From the NCBI GenBank assembly GCA_019278155.1, contig JADMLC010000009.1, forward strand, positions 62,001 through 126,000: a DNA stretch of 64,000 nucleotides, written 5' to 3'. Of the stretch, positions 10,193 to 22,914 are shown piece by piece; the first letter of the stretch is position 1; each line of letters starts with the position of its first letter. The notes below the pieces were generated by a model. It saw only the letters and a program-made list of their open reading frames with translations, ran no database searches and had not been told where the DNA came from. The DNA comes from Candidatus Kinetoplastidibacterium crithidiae (GTDB taxonomy: Bacteria; Pseudomonadota; Gammaproteobacteria; Burkholderiales; Burkholderiaceae_B). Position numbers and translations under genes: made by a program.

Positions 10193-10810
10193 ATGGATTT
10201 AAAGCTCCTTAATGAGCAGGGCTCTAATGATATTGTTTGTGGTCCTGATAATATATTTGCTTGTGAGTTTAATAACTCATTGGTTCATCAAATTGTTGTT
10301 GCCTTTCAAGCAAACGCTCGCTCTGGAAATCGTGCTCAGAAAGATAGATCTGAGGTTAGGCACAGTACGAAGAAACCATGGCGTCAAAAAGGGACGGGTC
10401 GTGCTAGAGCTGGTATGACATCATCTCCTTTATGGCGTGGGGGCGGACGTATATTTCCTAATTCTCCAGAAGAAAATTTTTCTCAAAAAATAAATAAGAA
10501 AATGTATCGTTCTGGTATGAGATCTATATTGTCGCAATTGGTTCGTGAAGACCGTTTAGCTGTTATAGAATCTTTTGAATTAAATTCTCCTAAGACTAAA
10601 TTAGCTGCAAACAAGATTAAATCATTTGGTTTAACATCAGCACTAATTGTTTTGGAGGAAATAGATGAAAATATTTATTTAGCTACTCGTAATTTGCCTC
10701 ATATAGCTATTACAGAAACTCGTTATATAGACCCACTATCATTGGTTCATTATAAGAAAATTCTTTTTACTAGAGGTGCTATTAAGCAACTTGAGGAGAT
10801 GTTAGGATGA
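10193..10810 (+). CDS. rplD: 50S ribosomal protein L4
   Basis: [38 protein letters not shown]. Confidence 0.97.
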   Translation: MDLKLLNEQGSNDIVCGPDNIFACEFNNSLVHQIVVAFQANARSGNRAQKDRSEVRHSTKKPWRQKGTGRARAGMTSSPLWRGGGRIFPNSPEENFSQKINKKMYRSGMRSILSQLVREDRLAVIESFELNSPKTKLAANKIKSFGLTSALIVLEEIDENIYLATRNLPHIAITETRYIDPLSLVHYKKILFTRGAIKQLEEMLG

Positions 10811-11103
10811 ATGCAGAACGTTTGATGCAAATAATTTTATCTCCTGTAGTTACCGAAAAAGCTACTTTTATTGCTGATAAACATCGTCAGGTTATTTTTC
10901 GTGTGTTGCCAGATGCAACTAAATTAGAAGTTAAGGCTGCGGTTGAATTGTTATTCAAGGTGCAAGTTGATTCTGTTGCCATGCTTAACCGCAAGGGTAA
11001 AGTTAAGAAATTTGGTCGTTTTATGGGCCGTAGACGTCATGAGAAAAAAGCATATATTTCTCTTCGTGATGGTTATGAAATTAACTTTGCAGAGGTGGCA
11101 TAA
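10807..11103 (+). CDS. rplW: 50S ribosomal protein L23
   Basis: [15 protein letters not shown]; operon position. Confidence 0.96.
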   Translation: MNAERLMQIILSPVVTEKATFIADKHRQVIFRVLPDATKLEVKAAVELLFKVQVDSVAMLNRKGKVKKFGRFMGRRRHEKKAYISLRDGYEINFAEVA

Positions 11104-11930
11104 TGGCTATTTTAAAAGTAAAACCAACCTCTCCTGGAAGGAGGGGTTTAGTTAAGATAACGGGTCAATCTTTGCATAAAGGAGAGCCATTTTTTCCTCT
11201 TTTAGAAAAACAGAAAAGAGGATCTGGTCGCAATAATAATGGGCATATCACAATCAGACATAAAGGTGGTGGTCATAAACAATTCTATAGAATAGTGGAT
11301 TTTCGTCGTGATAAAGATGGAATTCCTGCTAAAGTAGAGCGCATTGAATATGATCCTAATCGTAGTGCTAATATTGCATTATTGTGTTATGCAGATGGAG
11401 AGAGGCGTTATATTATAGCCCCTAGAAATTTAGAAATAGGTGTGACGCTTATTTCTGGAGCTGATGCGCCTATCAGGGCAGGTAATACATTGCCTATTAG
11501 AAATATACCTGTTGGTTCTACTATACATTGTATAGAGATGCGTCCTGGTAAGGGGGCTCAATTATCTAGGTCAGCTGGTGCTTCAGCCGTATTACTTGCT
11601 AGAGAAGGTGTTTATGCTCAGATTCGTTTGAGATCTGGAGAAGTTCGCAATATTCATGTTGATTGTCGCGCAACTCTTGGGGAAGTCGGTAATACAGAGC
11701 ACAGTCTTAAGCAGATAGGTAAGGCAGGAGCTATGCGTTGGCGAGGGGTTCGTCCTACTGTTAGAGGTGTGGCTATGAATCCAGTTGATCACCCACATGG
11801 TGGTGGAGAAGGGCGAACGGGAGAAGCTCGTGAGCCAGTTAGTCCATGGGGAACTCCTGCTAAAGGATATAAAACTCGTCGTAATAAAAGGACTAGCAAT
11901 ATGATTGTCCAGCGACGTAAAAACAAATAA
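11103..11930 (+). CDS. rplB: 50S ribosomal protein L2
   Basis: [42 protein letters not shown]. Confidence 0.98.
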   Translation: MAILKVKPTSPGRRGLVKITGQSLHKGEPFFPLLEKQKRGSGRNNNGHITIRHKGGGHKQFYRIVDFRRDKDGIPAKVERIEYDPNRSANIALLCYADGERRYIIAPRNLEIGVTLISGADAPIRAGNTLPIRNIPVGSTIHCIEMRPGKGAQLSRSAGASAVLLAREGVYAQIRLRSGEVRNIHVDCRATLGEVGNTEHSLKQIGKAGAMRWRGVRPTVRGVAMNPVDHPHGGGEGRTGEAREPVSPWGTPAKGYKTRRNKRTSNMIVQRRKNK

Positions 11931-11941
11931 AGGCTAACAAT

Positions 11942-12217
11942 ATGTCACGTTCGATCAAAAAAGGTCCTTTTGTAGATCTTCATCTTATGAAAAAAATAGA
12001 TGCAGCTGTTGCTGGTAGAGACAAAAAGCCAATTAAAACTTGGTCTAGGCGTTCTACTGTTTTACCTGAGTTTATTGGGTTAACAATTGCTGTGCATAAT
12101 GGACGTCAGCAAGTTCCTGTTTATATTAATGAAAATATGGTTGGTCATAAGCTTGGAGAGTTTGCTTTGACCAGAACCTTTAAAGGACATGCTGCAGATA
12201 AAAAGGCGAAAAGGTAA
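11942..12217 (+). CDS. rpsS: 30S ribosomal protein S19
   Basis: [36 protein letters not shown]. Confidence 0.97.
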   Translation: MSRSIKKGPFVDLHLMKKIDAAVAGRDKKPIKTWSRRSTVLPEFIGLTIAVHNGRQQVPVYINENMVGHKLGEFALTRTFKGHAADKKAKR

Positions 12218-12220
12218 AAT

Positions 12221-12550
12221 ATGGAAACTACTGCTGTTATTCGTGGAGTTCACATATCTTCTCAGAAAACACGTTTGGTTGCTGATTTAATTAGAGGCAA
12301 AACCGTTGCACAGGCTCTTAATATACTTAAGTTTTCTTCTAAGAAAGCTGCTGGTATTTTAAAGAAGGCAGTTGATTCTGCTATAGCTAATGCAGAACAT
12401 AATAATGGTGCTGATATAGATGAGTTGCGAGTGAATGCAATTTTTGTTGATAAAGGTCAATCGATGAAGCGATTTTCTGCAAGAGCTAAAGGTCGTGGTA
12501 ATCGTATTGAGAAGCAAACATGTCATATTACAATTAAAGTCGGATCCTAG
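12221..12550 (+). CDS. rplV: 50S ribosomal protein L22
   Basis: [40 protein letters not shown]. Confidence 0.97.
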   Translation: METTAVIRGVHISSQKTRLVADLIRGKTVAQALNILKFSSKKAAGILKKAVDSAIANAEHNNGADIDELRVNAIFVDKGQSMKRFSARAKGRGNRIEKQTCHITIKVGS

Positions 12551-12558
12551 GAGCAGAT

Positions 12559-13350
12559 ATGGGACAAAAGATTTATCCTACAGGGTTTCGTCTGTCAGTT
12601 TCTAGAGACTGGTCTTCTAAGTGGTATTCTGAAGATCGAGATTTTAGTGCTATTTTGGCAGGTGATATTAGGATTCGGGAGTATTTGAAGAAAAAACTAA
12701 AAAATGCTTCTGTTAGTCGTGTGTTGATTGAAAGACCAGCCAAAAACGCTCGCGTTACTATTTATTCAGCCCGTCCAGGTGTTGTAATAGGTAAGAAGGG
12801 CGAAGATATAGAAATTCTTAAATCAGATTTGCAGAAATTAGCAGGTGTTCCTGTTCATGTAAATATAGAAGAGGTAAGGAAACCTGAGATTGATGCTCAG
12901 TTGATAGCTGATTCTATAGCGCAGCAATTAGAAAAAAGAATAATGTTTCGCAGGGCTATGAAAAGGGCAATGCAAAATGCTATGCGTTTAGGTGCTCAGG
13001 GTATTAAGATTATGAGTTCAGGTAGACTTAATGGCATAGAGATAGCTAGAACTGAATGGTATAGAGAAGGGCGAGTTCCTTTGCATACTTTGAGAGCAGG
13101 AATTGATTATGGTACATCTGAAGCTCGTACTACCTATGGTATTATAGGTATCAAGGTATGGGTGTATAAAGGAGATATGTCTTTAAGTAGTGAGTCTTTA
13201 GTTGATACTACTGTGAGAGATGATGAGCCAAGAAAACCTCGTAAATCTTCTCGTGGAGAAAAGACAGATAATAAAACAACACGCCAACGTCATCGTAGTC
13301 GCTCAACTGTTAAAGTTGCAGCAACTTCTTCATCTAGTGAAGGGGATTAA
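12559..13350 (+). CDS. rpsC: 30S ribosomal protein S3
   Basis: [51 protein letters not shown]. Confidence 0.97.
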   Translation: MGQKIYPTGFRLSVSRDWSSKWYSEDRDFSAILAGDIRIREYLKKKLKNASVSRVLIERPAKNARVTIYSARPGVVIGKKGEDIEILKSDLQKLAGVPVHVNIEEVRKPEIDAQLIADSIAQQLEKRIMFRRAMKRAMQNAMRLGAQGIKIMSSGRLNGIEIARTEWYREGRVPLHTLRAGIDYGTSEARTTYGIIGIKVWVYKGDMSLSSESLVDTTVRDDEPRKPRKSSRGEKTDNKTTRQRHRSRSTVKVAATSSSSEGD

Positions 13351-13353
13351 AAT

Positions 13354-13773
13354 ATGTTACAGCCGGCTCGTAGAAAATATAGAAAAGAACAGAAGGGTCG
13401 TAATACAGGTCTTGCAAGTAGTGGGGCTAATGTTTCATTCGGAGAATTTGGTTTAAAAGCTACAGGTAGAGGAAGGCTAACAGCACGACAAATAGAGTCT
13501 GCTAGGCGTGCCATCAATAGACACATAAAACGTGGTGGCCGTGTCTGGATTCGAATTTTTCCTGATAAACCAATATCTCAAAAACCTGCAGAGGTTAGAA
13601 TGGGTAATGGAAAAGGTAATCCTGAGTATTGGGTATCTGAAATTCAACCAGGAAAAGTTTTATATGAAATGGAAGGTGTTAGTGAAGAGCTTGCTCGTGA
13701 AGCTTTTCGCTTAGCTGCTGCCAAGTTGCCTATTTCGACAATATTTGTATCTCGTCGCATAGGCGGTTCTTAA
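13354..13773 (+). CDS. rplP: 50S ribosomal protein L16
   Basis: [36 protein letters not shown]. Confidence 0.97.
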   Translation: MLQPARRKYRKEQKGRNTGLASSGANVSFGEFGLKATGRGRLTARQIESARRAINRHIKRGGRVWIRIFPDKPISQKPAEVRMGNGKGNPEYWVSEIQPGKVLYEMEGVSEELAREAFRLAAAKLPISTIFVSRRIGGS

Positions 13774-13786
13774 GAGGAATATTTTA

Positions 13787-13987
13787 ATGAAGGCTAATGA
13801 ACTTCGTTTAAAGGAAATGTCTGAGCTTCATGTTGAGTTAGAAAGCTTGTTAAAGACACAGTTTAAATTGCGTATGCAGATAGCTACCAAACAACTTGTT
13901 AATACATCTCAAATAAGTAAGGTTCGTAAGAGCATTGCTAGAATACGTACTATTATTACGGAGAAAACAAGGAAAGAAATCAAATGA
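13787..13987 (+). CDS. rpmC: 50S ribosomal protein L29
   Basis: [31 protein letters not shown]. Confidence 0.95.
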   Translation: MKANELRLKEMSELHVELESLLKTQFKLRMQIATKQLVNTSQISKVRKSIARIRTIITEKTRKEIK

Positions 13988-14262
13988 ATACAAGAGTAGA
14001 AGAAGTTTCTAAACGTCAACGTGTTTTGATAGGTAAAGTTATTAGCAGCAAGATGAATAAGTCTGTTGTTGTTCAAGTAGAAAGAAGAGTAAAGCATCAA
14101 GTTTTAGGTAAAGTAGTTACTCGTTCTGTAAACTATAAAGCACATGATGAAGAAAATAAGTACAAAGATGGGGATATTGTTGAAATTAAAGAGTGCAGGC
14201 CAATTTCTCGTGATAAGTCATGGATGGTTATGTCTTTAGTTACAGCTGCAACCTTAATCTAG
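13984..14262 (+). CDS. rpsQ: 30S ribosomal protein S17
   Basis: [37 protein letters not shown]. Confidence 0.96.
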   Translation: MNTRVEEVSKRQRVLIGKVISSKMNKSVVVQVERRVKHQVLGKVVTRSVNYKAHDEENKYKDGDIVEIKECRPISRDKSWMVMSLVTAATLI

Positions 14263-14334
14263 TTTTCTAAACGGTGGTTTAAAACTGCCGTTGTCTCTTG
14301 TGTTTTCTTATGATGCATGAGACAATTAATGGGG

Positions 14335-14366
14335 AGCTTTCTAAAAAATTTAGAAAGCTTGTTTTT
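14335..14366 (+). terminator. Rho-independent terminator/attenuator hairpin between rpsQ and rplN
   Basis: AGCTTTCTAAA-AAA-TTTAGAAAGCT (11-bp perfect stem) followed by TGTTTTT. Confidence 0.75.
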
Positions 14367-14477
14367 AGCAAAATTCAACCCAAATTTGTTATTTATAACA
14401 ATATACGGGGCCAAAACTGGCAAAAGATTTAGACTAATTAGTTTATGTTTTTGGCTAAGTTGGAACAGGAAAAGATC

Positions 14478-14846
14478 ATGATCCAAATGCAGACCACGCT
14501 TGATGTGGCCGATAATACTGGTGCACGTCATGTGATGTGTATTAAGGTTCTCGGTGGTTCCAAGCGACGTTATGCCGGAATCGGCGATGTTATTAAAGTA
14601 AGTGTTAAAGATGCTGCTCCACGTGGTAGAGTAAAAAAGGGAGAAGTTTATAATGCAGTAATAGTTAGGGCTACTAAAGGAATCCGTAGAAAAGACGGTT
14701 CTCTAATTCGTTTTGGTAGTAATGCGGCTGTTTTATTAAATTCTAAATTAGAACCCATAGGGACTCGTATTTTTGGTCCTGTTACTCGTGAATTACGTGG
14801 TGAGAGATTTATGAAGATTGTATCTTTAGCTCCAGAGGTTTTGTAA
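14478..14846 (+). CDS. rplN: 50S ribosomal protein L14 (ORF track start 14445; likely start 14478)
   Basis: [33 protein letters not shown]. Confidence 0.97.
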   Translation: MIQMQTTLDVADNTGARHVMCIKVLGGSKRRYAGIGDVIKVSVKDAAPRGRVKKGEVYNAVIVRATKGIRRKDGSLIRFGSNAAVLLNSKLEPIGTRIFGPVTRELRGERFMKIVSLAPEVL

Positions 14847-14855
14847 AGGGCTGAT

Positions 14856-15179
14856 ATGAATAAAATTCGTAAAGGAGATGAGGTAATTGTTCTTTCTGGT
14901 CGTGATAGGAAAAAACGAGGAATTGTTTTGTCCGTTATAGATAAAGAACATTTATTGGTAGAAGGTATTAATGTTGTAAAAAAACATCTTAAACCGAATC
15001 CTATGACTAATAATCCTGGAGGTATTGTAGATAAAACAATGCCTATACATATTTCAAATGTTGCTCTTTTTAATTCTGAAACAGGCAAAGGAGAGCGAGT
15101 TGGAATTCAGAAAAAAGATGTTGAGGGTAAAGTTAGAATCTTTCGTTCCAATGGTAGTGTTGTTGGTACTAAATCATAG
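14856..15179 (+). CDS. rplX: 50S ribosomal protein L24
   Basis: [35 protein letters not shown]. Confidence 0.96.
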   Translation: MNKIRKGDEVIVLSGRDRKKRGIVLSVIDKEHLLVEGINVVKKHLKPNPMTNNPGGIVDKTMPIHISNVALFNSETGKGERVGIQKKDVEGKVRIFRSNGSVVGTKS

Positions 15180-15193
15180 GGAGCGAAATTTAT

Positions 15194-15733
15194 ATGTCTA
15201 GATTACAAGATTTATATAAGAACGAGATTGTAGATTCTTTACTTTCGAAGTTTGGGTATAAAAGTATAATGGAAGCACCTCGTGTTTCTAAAATCACTTT
15301 GAATATGGGTGTTTCAGAGGCGGTTGCCGATAAAAAAGTTATTGATAATGCTGTGTCTGATTTAAGTAGAATAGCTGGTCAGAAAGCTGTTATCACTAAG
15401 ACTCGTAAAGCTATAGCTGGTTTTAAGATTCGAGAGAATTATCCAATAGGTTGCATGGTTACGCTTCGTGGCGAACGCATGTATGAATTTCTGGATCGCT
15501 TAGTATCTATTGCATTACCTAGAGTGCGTGATTTTAGAGGGGTTTCTGCTCGTGCATTTGATGGTCGTGGCAATTATAATGTTGGTGTTAAAGAACAAAT
15601 TATTTTTCCTGAAATCGAGTATGATAAAGTGGATGTAATAAGAGGTTTAAATATTAGCATAAATACTACAGCGAAGACTGATGAGGAAGCAAAGGCTTTA
15701 TTAGTAGCTTTTGGTTTTCCTTTTCGTAATTAA
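15194..15733 (+). CDS. rplE: 50S ribosomal protein L5
   Basis: [46 protein letters not shown]. Confidence 0.97.
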   Translation: MSRLQDLYKNEIVDSLLSKFGYKSIMEAPRVSKITLNMGVSEAVADKKVIDNAVSDLSRIAGQKAVITKTRKAIAGFKIRENYPIGCMVTLRGERMYEFLDRLVSIALPRVRDFRGVSARAFDGRGNYNVGVKEQIIFPEIEYDKVDVIRGLNISINTTAKTDEEAKALLVAFGFPFRN

Positions 15734-15749
15734 TGGGGGATTATAATAT

Positions 15750-16055
15750 ATGGCTAAACTATCCCTTATAAATCGTGATATTAAGCGCATAAGATTGGCT
15801 GCTAAGTTTGCGGTAAAACGTGCTGAGTTGAAAAGTTTAATTCAAGATAACTCTAAGAGTGAAGAAGAGCGTTATCAGGCTAGACTTAAACTTCAGCAAT
15901 TACCACGAAATGCCAATCCAACTAGACAACGTAATCGTTGTCTTATTACAGGGCGCCCTAGAGGTGTTTTTCGTCAGTTTGGTTTGGCACGCCATAAGTT
16001 ACGCGAAATGGCAATGCGAGGAGAAATTCCTGGCATGACCAAAGCTAGCTGGTAG
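15750..16055 (+). CDS. rpsN: 30S ribosomal protein S14
   Basis: [39 protein letters not shown]. Confidence 0.97.
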   Translation: MAKLSLINRDIKRIRLAAKFAVKRAELKSLIQDNSKSEEERYQARLKLQQLPRNANPTRQRNRCLITGRPRGVFRQFGLARHKLREMAMRGEIPGMTKASW

Positions 16056-16065
16056 GAGGAATGAG

Positions 16066-16461
16066 ATGAGCATGAGCGATCCGATTGCTGATATGTTGAC
16101 TCGTATTCGCAACGCACAGCAAGCTGATAAATTAACAGTTAGTATGCCTTCTTCAAATATTAAAATGGCTATAGCTGCTGTTTTAAAGGAAGAGGGTTAT
16201 GTCGATAATTTTCAAATTAAAGGAGTTGTTTCTAAGCCTGAATTAGAAATTACCCTTAAATATTATGCAGGTCGTCCGGTTATAGAAAAAATTGACCGTG
16301 TTTCACGTCCTGGTTTGCGTGTATATAAAAAAAGTGTAGGTATTCCACAAGTGATGAATGGTTTGGGAATAGCAATTGTTTCAACTTCGCGAGGTGTTAT
16401 GACAGATCGTAAAGCTCGAGCTAATGGAGTTGGTGGTGAAATTTTATGTTACGTGGCTTAA
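16066..16461 (+). CDS. rpsH: 30S ribosomal protein S8
   Basis: [38 protein letters not shown]. Confidence 0.97.
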   Translation: MSMSDPIADMLTRIRNAQQADKLTVSMPSSNIKMAIAAVLKEEGYVDNFQIKGVVSKPELEITLKYYAGRPVIEKIDRVSRPGLRVYKKSVGIPQVMNGLGIAIVSTSRGVMTDRKARANGVGGEILCYVA

Positions 16462-16473
16462 GGAGATGTTCTA

Positions 16474-17007
16474 ATGTCACGAATCGCTAAATATCCTATT
16501 GAAATTCCTGCCGGAGTTCAGGCAAAAATCGAGAATGAACATATTGTTGTTAGTGGAAAATTAGGTACACTCACACAATTTCTAAATAAAGATGTTAAGG
16601 TAGAGTTGCTTGATAACAAGATTAGTTTTTCTTTAGTTCGGGTTACAGAGCAATCAAAAGCAATGATAGGGACTTTACGAGCACTTATATCAAATATGGT
16701 TATAGGAGTTAGTAAAGGCTTTGAACGAAGGCTACTTTTAGTTGGTGTTGGTTATAGAGCATCAGTGCAAAACAATATTGTTAAATTGCAGCTTGGATTT
16801 TCACATGACGTTTTATATTCATTGCCAAATGGTATTTCTGCAGAGATAGCCTCTCCAACAGAAATATTGATCAAGGGTATAGATAAACAAGTAGTTGGTC
16901 AAGTAGCAGCTAAAATTAGGTCTTATCGTTCTCCTGAGCCTTATAAGGGTAAGGGTATTAGGTATGCTGATGAGAAAGTTGTTCTTAAAGAAGCCAAGAA
17001 GAAATAA
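16474..17007 (+). CDS. rplF: 50S ribosomal protein L6
   Basis: MSRIAKYPIEIPAGV; RSPEPYKGKGIRYADEKV. Confidence 0.97.
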   Translation: MSRIAKYPIEIPAGVQAKIENEHIVVSGKLGTLTQFLNKDVKVELLDNKISFSLVRVTEQSKAMIGTLRALISNMVIGVSKGFERRLLLVGVGYRASVQNNIVKLQLGFSHDVLYSLPNGISAEIASPTEILIKGIDKQVVGQVAAKIRSYRSPEPYKGKGIRYADEKVVLKEAKKK

Positions 17008-17031
17008 TAGATACGTAGATAAGGAATAGTT

Positions 17032-17397
17032 ATGAACAAAAAAAATTCCAGGTTACGTCGAGCAGTTCCAACTAGACGTAGAATTAGGGAATTACAGGTT
17101 AATCGTCTTTCTGTCTTTCGTTCTAATTTGCATATATATGCAAATATTATTTCGCCTGATGGAGATAGAGTTTTAGTTAGTGCTTCTACTATAGAATCGG
17201 ATGTGCGTTCTTTGGTCTCTGCTCAAACTACACATGGTGGTAATAAAATAGCTGCTGCTATAGTTGGTGCTCGTATTGCAGAAAAAGCTAAAGCTGCTGG
17301 GATTGATCAAGTTGCTTTTGATCGCTCAGGATTTCGTTATCATGGTAGAGTGAAAGAACTTGCTGATGCAGCACGTAATGCTGGCTTAAAGTTTTAA
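17032..17397 (+). CDS. rplR: 50S ribosomal protein L18
   Basis: [42 protein letters not shown]. Confidence 0.97.
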   Translation: MNKKNSRLRRAVPTRRRIRELQVNRLSVFRSNLHIYANIISPDGDRVLVSASTIESDVRSLVSAQTTHGGNKIAAAIVGARIAEKAKAAGIDQVAFDRSGFRYHGRVKELADAARNAGLKF

Positions 17398-17410
17398 CGA
17401 GGGTTTAAAA

Positions 17411-17932
17411 ATGGCCAAAGTACAAGGCAAAAGTAATACAGATAAAGAAAATAATGATGGGTTGCGTGAAAAAATGATAGCAGTAAACCGCGTCAGTAAA
17501 GTAGTGAAGGGAGGTAGAACTATGAGTTTTGCCGCTCTTACTGTTGTTGGTGATGGGGATGGACGTATAGGTATGGGCAAAGGAAAGGCTCGTGAAGTTC
17601 CTATGTCTGTGCAAAAAGCTATGGAGCAAGCTCGTCGTAATATGTTTAAAGTTTCTTTGAAAAATGGTACTTTACAACATGTTGTGATTGGTAAACACGG
17701 GGCTTCCAAGGTCATTATTTCTCCAGCATCTGAAGGTTCTGGTGTTATAGCTGGTGGTCCAATGCGTGCTATTTTTGACGTGATGGGAGTACGAAATGTT
17801 GTTGCGAAAAGTTTAGGGTCTAGTAACCCATATAACTTAGTTCGTGCTACTTTCAATGGCTTGCGTTCTTCTTTAACTCCATCAGAGGTGGCAGCTAAGA
17901 GAGGTAAGAGTGTTGAGGAAATATTGGGGTAA
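17411..17932 (+). CDS. rpsE: 30S ribosomal protein S5
   Basis: [40 protein letters not shown]. Confidence 0.97.
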   Translation: MAKVQGKSNTDKENNDGLREKMIAVNRVSKVVKGGRTMSFAALTVVGDGDGRIGMGKGKAREVPMSVQKAMEQARRNMFKVSLKNGTLQHVVIGKHGASKVIISPASEGSGVIAGGPMRAIFDVMGVRNVVAKSLGSSNPYNLVRATFNGLRSSLTPSEVAAKRGKSVEEILG

Positions 17933-17937
17933 TTTTT

Positions 17938-18123
17938 ATGACTAATAAGCAGATAAAAATTCAGCTTTTACGTTCTACGATAGGGACTAGAAAAGATCAT
18001 CGTGATACTATCAGAGGTCTTGGTTTACGTAAAGTAAATAGTACTAGTATTTTAAACGATACCCCTGAAGTGAGAGGAATGGTTCGTAAAGTGAAGTATC
18101 TTATTGATGTTTCAGATATCTAG
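17938..18123 (+). CDS. rpmD: 50S ribosomal protein L30
   Basis: [30 protein letters not shown]. Confidence 0.96.
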   Translation: MTNKQIKIQLLRSTIGTRKDHRDTIRGLGLRKVNSTSILNDTPEVRGMVRKVKYLIDVSDI

Positions 18124-18133
18124 GGGTATTAGG

Positions 18134-18574
18134 ATGTTAGAAATTAGATTGAATTCTCTTAGTCCTGCTGAAGGCAGTAAGTTTTCTAGGCGTAGAGTTG
18201 GTCGTGGTATAGGGTCTGGGTTTGGCAAAACAGCAGGTCGTGGTCATAAAGGACAAAAGTCTCGTTCTGGTGGATTTCATAAAGTTGGTTTCGAGGGTGG
18301 ACAAATGCCTTTGCAAAGGCGTCTTCCTAAGAGAGGATTTCGACAATTAGATGAGCATCTTTATGCTCAAATTAGTTTGTCTGATTTGCAGAAACTGCAG
18401 ACAGAAGAAGTTGATTTACAAATTTTAAAAGCTGCAGGCTTAATAAAAAATGGAGTTAAATTTGTTAAGCTTATAAAATCTGGCTCTGTATCTCGTAAGT
18501 TTGTGTTAAAAGGAATTTCTGTTTCTGCTGGTGCGCGTTCTGCAATAGAAGAGATTGGTGGATCAATACTGTAA
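18134..18574 (+). CDS. rplO: 50S ribosomal protein L15
   Basis: [46 protein letters not shown]; start refined from 18104 to 18134. Confidence 0.97.
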   Translation: MLEIRLNSLSPAEGSKFSRRRVGRGIGSGFGKTAGRGHKGQKSRSGGFHKVGFEGGQMPLQRRLPKRGFRQLDEHLYAQISLSDLQKLQTEEVDLQILKAAGLIKNGVKFVKLIKSGSVSRKFVLKGISVSAGARSAIEEIGGSIL

Positions 18575-18586
18575 GAGGATTTTAAA

Positions 18587-19894
18587 GTGGCTAAAGGAAT
18601 TTCATCTTTGGGCAATAATTTGGGTTATTCTGATTTAAAAAGGAGAGCGTTGTTTCTTATTTTAGCTCTTTTAGTTTATCGTGTTGGTACTCATGTTCCT
18701 GTTCCAGGTGTTGATCCCTACGCTTTAGAAGAACTTTTTAATAGGAATCAAGGTGGTATTATAAGTCTATTTAATATGTTTTCTGGTGGAGCTTTATCTA
18801 GATTTTCAGTGTTTGCTTTAGGTATTATGCCGTATATATCTGCTTCTATTTTCGTGCAGTTATTAAGCGCCATTGTTCCTTCGTTGTCTACATTGAGAAA
18901 GGAAGGTGAGGCAGGAAGAAGGAAAATATCTAGATATACAAGATATATTACAGTTTTGATTGCTTTAGTGCAGGCTATTGGTGTGACATTAGTTCTAGAT
19001 TCACAGCAAGGTTTGATCTTAGATAGTAGTTTTTTTTCTCAGTTTACAAGAGTTTTGACGTTAGTTGCTGGAACCATGTTTGTTATGTGGCTTGGAGAGC
19101 AAATTACAGAAAGAGGTTTGGGTAATGGAATTTCCATGATAATATTTGCTGGAATAGTATCAGAACTTCCTAGTGCTATTTTTGCTCTTTTAGAAATGGT
19201 TCGTGTTTATTCAATAACATTATTCGCTGCTTTTTTTATAATTGCTGTTGTTGTTGTTGTAACTTTTTTAGTAGTTTTTGTTGAAATGGGTCAGCGTAAA
19301 ATTGTTGTTAATTATGCTCAACGTCAAGTTGGAAATAAGATTTATAGAGGACAGAATTCTCATTTGCCATTAAAATTAAATATGTCTGGAGTTATACCTC
19401 CTATATTTGCTTCTGCCCTTATGTTGCTTCCTGCGACTGTTGCAAGTTGGTTTTCTGAAGTAGAAGCCATGGGTTGGTTGAGTAAATTAGCTGAATATTT
19501 GTCTCCTAGACAACCTGTTTATTTAGTTTTATATTCTGTTCTTATAGTGTTTTTTTGTTTTTTTTATACGGCTTTAGTATTTAATAGCAGAGAAACAGCT
19601 GATAATCTCAAAAAAAGTGGAGCTTTGATACCTGGTATTAGACCAGGAGAGCAAACTTCACGTTATATTGATAAAATATTAACTAGGTTAACTTTGGTTG
19701 GTGCTTTATATATTTTAATTATATGCCTTGTACCAGAGTTCTTGGTTTCTAAGTGGAGTGTGCCTTTTAGTTTTGGAGGTACTTCTCTCTTAATAATTGT
19801 GGTTGTAACGATGGACTTTATGACACAGGTTCAAACTTGTCTTATGTCTTATCAGTACGATTCTTTGCTTAAGAAAGCTAATTTCAAGAGTTAG
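18587..19894 (+). CDS. secY: Preprotein translocase subunit SecY (GTG start)
   Basis: Multi-[24 protein letters not shown]-like [27 protein letters not shown]. Confidence 0.97.
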   Translation: MAKGISSLGNNLGYSDLKRRALFLILALLVYRVGTHVPVPGVDPYALEELFNRNQGGIISLFNMFSGGALSRFSVFALGIMPYISASIFVQLLSAIVPSLSTLRKEGEAGRRKISRYTRYITVLIALVQAIGVTLVLDSQQGLILDSSFFSQFTRVLTLVAGTMFVMWLGEQITERGLGNGISMIIFAGIVSELPSAIFALLEMVRVYSITLFAAFFIIAVVVVVTFLVVFVEMGQRKIVVNYAQRQVGNKIYRGQNSHLPLKLNMSGVIPPIFASALMLLPATVASWFSEVEAMGWLSKLAEYLSPRQPVYLVLYSVLIVFFCFFYTALVFNSRETADNLKKSGALIPGIRPGEQTSRYIDKILTRLTLVGALYILIICLVPEFLVSKWSVPFSFGGTSLLIIVVVTMDFMTQVQTCLMSYQYDSLLKKANFKS

Positions 19895-19935
19895 AATGAT
19901 GAAAAATATTTGTTTTATTTTAAGTAAAAAAGATA

Positions 19936-20154
19936 ATGTCTAAGGACGATGTCATACAAATGCAGGGAGAGGTTTTGGAGAATCTTCCAAATGCGAATTT
20001 TCGCGTTAAGCTCGAAAATGGTCATGTGGTTTTGGGTCATATATCTGGTAAGATGCGTATGCATTACATCAGAATACTGCCTGGAGACAAGGTGACAGTA
20101 GAGCTAACACCTTATGATCTTACTAGGGCTCGAATTATTTTCCGTGCCAAGTAA
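19936..20154 (+). CDS. infA: Translation initiation factor IF-1
   Basis: [41 protein letters not shown]. Confidence 0.97.
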   Translation: MSKDDVIQMQGEVLENLPNANFRVKLENGHVVLGHISGKMRMHYIRILPGDKVTVELTPYDLTRARIIFRAK

Positions 20155-20191
20155 GCCAAGAAATGTTACGGGAAGTTATTAGGAGTTAACC

Positions 20192-20305
20192 ATGAAAGTA
20201 ATGGCATCGGTTAAGCGGGTTTGCCGCAATTGTAAGGTTATTAAACGTCATGGAGTAGTGCGAATTATTTGCACTGATCCACGTCATAAACAGCGTCAAG
20301 GTTAG
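20192..20305 (+). CDS. rpmJ: 50S ribosomal protein L36 (missing from ORF track because of length)
   Basis: Manual translation: [37 protein letters not shown]. Confidence 0.96.
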   Translation: MKVMASVKRVCRNCKVIKRHGVVRIICTDPRHKQRQG

Positions 20306-20361
20306 TATGTTATTTTATTATATTAATATTGATGAACAAATGATTTATTCAAGGAACAGTC

Positions 20362-20727
20362 ATGGCCCGTATTGCTGGCATTAATATTCCGCCACAACAG
20401 CATGCTGAGATTGGTCTTACCGCAATTTTTGGTATTGGACGTTCTAGTGCTCGCAAAATTTGTGAAGCTTCTGGAGTTTCTGTTAGCAAAAAAATAAAGG
20501 ATATGACCGATGCGGAATTGGAGCGGATTCGTGAACAAGTTAATTTGTTCACTGTAGAAGGTGATCTTCGTCGAGAGATTCAATTTTCAATCAAAAGGTT
20601 AATTGATCTTGGTACATATCGTGGTATGCGTCATAAAAGGGGTCTTCCCGTTCGAGGTCAGAGGACTCGCACTAATGCTCGCACTCGAAAGGGTCCACGT
20701 CGTGCTGCTGCCTCTCTGAAAAAATAA
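20362..20727 (+). CDS. rpsM: 30S ribosomal protein S13
   Basis: [34 protein letters not shown]. Confidence 0.97.
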   Translation: MARIAGINIPPQQHAEIGLTAIFGIGRSSARKICEASGVSVSKKIKDMTDAELERIREQVNLFTVEGDLRREIQFSIKRLIDLGTYRGMRHKRGLPVRGQRTRTNARTRKGPRRAAASLKK

Positions 20728-20743
20728 TTGAGGAATTTAGATT

Positions 20744-21145
20744 ATGGCGAAAAACTCTGTAAGCGGCTCTTCACGTATCCGCAAAAAAATAAAAAAAAAT
20801 GTTTCTGATGGTATAGCACATATACATGCTTCTTTCAATAATACTATCGTAACTATAACAGATAGACAAGGTAACGCTTTGTCTTGGGCGACTTCAGGTT
20901 CTTCTGGTTTCAAGGGATCAAGAAAGTCAACTCCATTTGCTGCACAGGTAGCTGCTGAAACTGCTGGACGTGCTGCATTGGATTTTGGAATAAAAACTCT
21001 CGAGGTACGTATTAAAGGACCTGGACCTGGACGTGAATCTTCTGTTAGAGCCTTGAATGCTCTTGGTATTAAAATTTCAAGTATAGCAGATATCACTCCT
21101 GTTCCTCACAATGGATGTCGTCCTCCAAAGCGTCGTCGTATATAA
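20744..21145 (+). CDS. rpsK: 30S ribosomal protein S11
   Basis: [50 protein letters not shown]. Confidence 0.97.
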   Translation: MAKNSVSGSSRIRKKIKKNVSDGIAHIHASFNNTIVTITDRQGNALSWATSGSSGFKGSRKSTPFAAQVAAETAGRAALDFGIKTLEVRIKGPGPGRESSVRALNALGIKISSIADITPVPHNGCRPPKRRRI

Positions 21146-21159
21146 AGGTAATATTTATC

Positions 21160-21783
21160 ATGGCACGTTATATTGGACCAAAATGTAAGCTCTCTCGTCG
21201 TGAGGGAACTGATCTTTTTTTGAAAAGCGCACGTAGATCTTTTGATTCAAAATGTAAGTCTGAATCAAAGCCTGGACAACATGGGCGTATTTCTGGAGCA
21301 CGGACATCTGATTATGGATCTCAGATGCGTGAGAAACAGAAATTAAAAAGAATGTATGGTGTTTTAGAAAAACAGTTTCGTAAATACTTTAAGGAATCAG
21401 AACGTCTTAGGGGAAATACTGGAGAAACTTTAATTAAATTGTTGGAATCTAGACTTGATAATGTTGTGTATAGAATGGGATTCGGATCTACACGTGCAGA
21501 GTCTAGGCAATTAGTTAATCACAGAGCTATTGAAGTAAACGGTAAGGTTGTTGATATAGCATCATTATCTGTTAAAGCAGGCGATACAATTTCTGTTAGA
21601 GAAAGATCTAAAAATCAAAATAGAATTAAAGAGTCTATTAAGTTAGCAGAAAATATTGGTATTCCTCAATGGGTGGATGTGGATATTGAAAAACTAATTG
21701 GTGTTTTTAAATCTGCTCCTGATCGTTCAGATGTTGCTAGAGATATAAATGAGTCAATGATAGTGGAACTTTATTCTCGATAA
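21160..21783 (+). CDS. rpsD: 30S ribosomal protein S4
   Basis: [23 protein letters not shown]; start refined from 21115. Confidence 0.97.
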   Translation: MARYIGPKCKLSRREGTDLFLKSARRSFDSKCKSESKPGQHGRISGARTSDYGSQMREKQKLKRMYGVLEKQFRKYFKESERLRGNTGETLIKLLESRLDNVVYRMGFGSTRAESRQLVNHRAIEVNGKVVDIASLSVKAGDTISVRERSKNQNRIKESIKLAENIGIPQWVDVDIEKLIGVFKSAPDRSDVARDINESMIVELYSR

Positions 21784-21867
21784 TCTGTATTTTTAAATTA
21801 TTATTTAGTTTTTATTATCAGCCTTATCAGTGTAACGAGCTGAGGGTGTTGAAAAAGGGTTGAGAGT

Positions 21868-22851
21868 ATGCCTATTAGGGATTTTTTAAAACCTCGAACT
21901 ATAGAGGTAGAACCTATAAGTTCAAATAGGGCTAGAGTTTCAATGGAACCTTTCGAGCGTGGTTATGGACATACACTTGGAAATGCTTTAAGACGTATTC
22001 TGTTATCTTCTATGGAAGGATATGCCCCTACTGAAGTTACAATATCTGGAGTAGTTCACGAATATTCTACTATCCCTGGGGTACGTGAGGATGTTGTGGA
22101 TATATTGATGAATTTAAAAGGTGTTGTGTTTAAACTTCATGGACGGAGTGATGTTAATTTAACTCTAGTTAAAGAAGGGGTATCAGAAGTTTTAGCAAAA
22201 GATATTACTTTGCCTCATGATGTTGAAATAATTAATCCGGAACATTTGATTTGTAATTTGACTGGTAATGGCAAATTAGAAATACATCTCAAAGTTGAGA
22301 AAGGTCGTGGTTATGTTCCAGGTAATGTAAGAGCATTGATGGAAGATAAAAGCAATTCAATAGGTCGTATTGTATTGGATGCTTCTTATAGTCCTGTGAG
22401 GAAAGTAAGTTATTTTGTTGAAAGTGCTCGTGTTGAACAGCGTACTGATTTAGATAAATTGGTTTTAGATATAGAAACAAATGGCGTGGTGACTCCAGAG
22501 GAATCTATTAGAAAAGCTGCTGCTATACTGATGGATCAGCTGTCTATATTTGCCTCTTTGCAAGGATCTCAGGATCCTCAAGAATTACCATCTAGAAATG
22601 CACCACGTATAGATCCAATTTTATTAAAACCAGTTGATGAATTAGAGTTGACTGTTCGTTCTGCTAATTGTTTAAAAGCTGAAAATGTTTATTATATTGG
22701 CGATTTAATTCAAAAAACAGAAAATGAGTTATTAAAAACTCCCAATTTAGGCCGTAAATCTTTAAATGAAATAAAAGATGTATTGGCTTCAAGAGGATTG
22801 ACACTTGGCATGAAACTAGATAATTGGCCTCCTGTAGATATAGAGCATTAA
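21868..22851 (+). CDS. rpoA: DNA-directed RNA polymerase subunit alpha
   Basis: [30 protein letters not shown]-terminal alpha[28 protein letters not shown]. Confidence 0.98.
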   Translation: MPIRDFLKPRTIEVEPISSNRARVSMEPFERGYGHTLGNALRRILLSSMEGYAPTEVTISGVVHEYSTIPGVREDVVDILMNLKGVVFKLHGRSDVNLTLVKEGVSEVLAKDITLPHDVEIINPEHLICNLTGNGKLEIHLKVEKGRGYVPGNVRALMEDKSNSIGRIVLDASYSPVRKVSYFVESARVEQRTDLDKLVLDIETNGVVTPEESIRKAAAILMDQLSIFASLQGSQDPQELPSRNAPRIDPILLKPVDELELTVRSANCLKAENVYYIGDLIQKTENELLKTPNLGRKSLNEIKDVLASRGLTLGMKLDNWPPVDIEH

Positions 22852-22914
22852 TGTTTATTCAGATAGCTCTTAAAATGGTAAAAAAATTATTTTTAAATTT
22901 GAAGGAAATTTATT

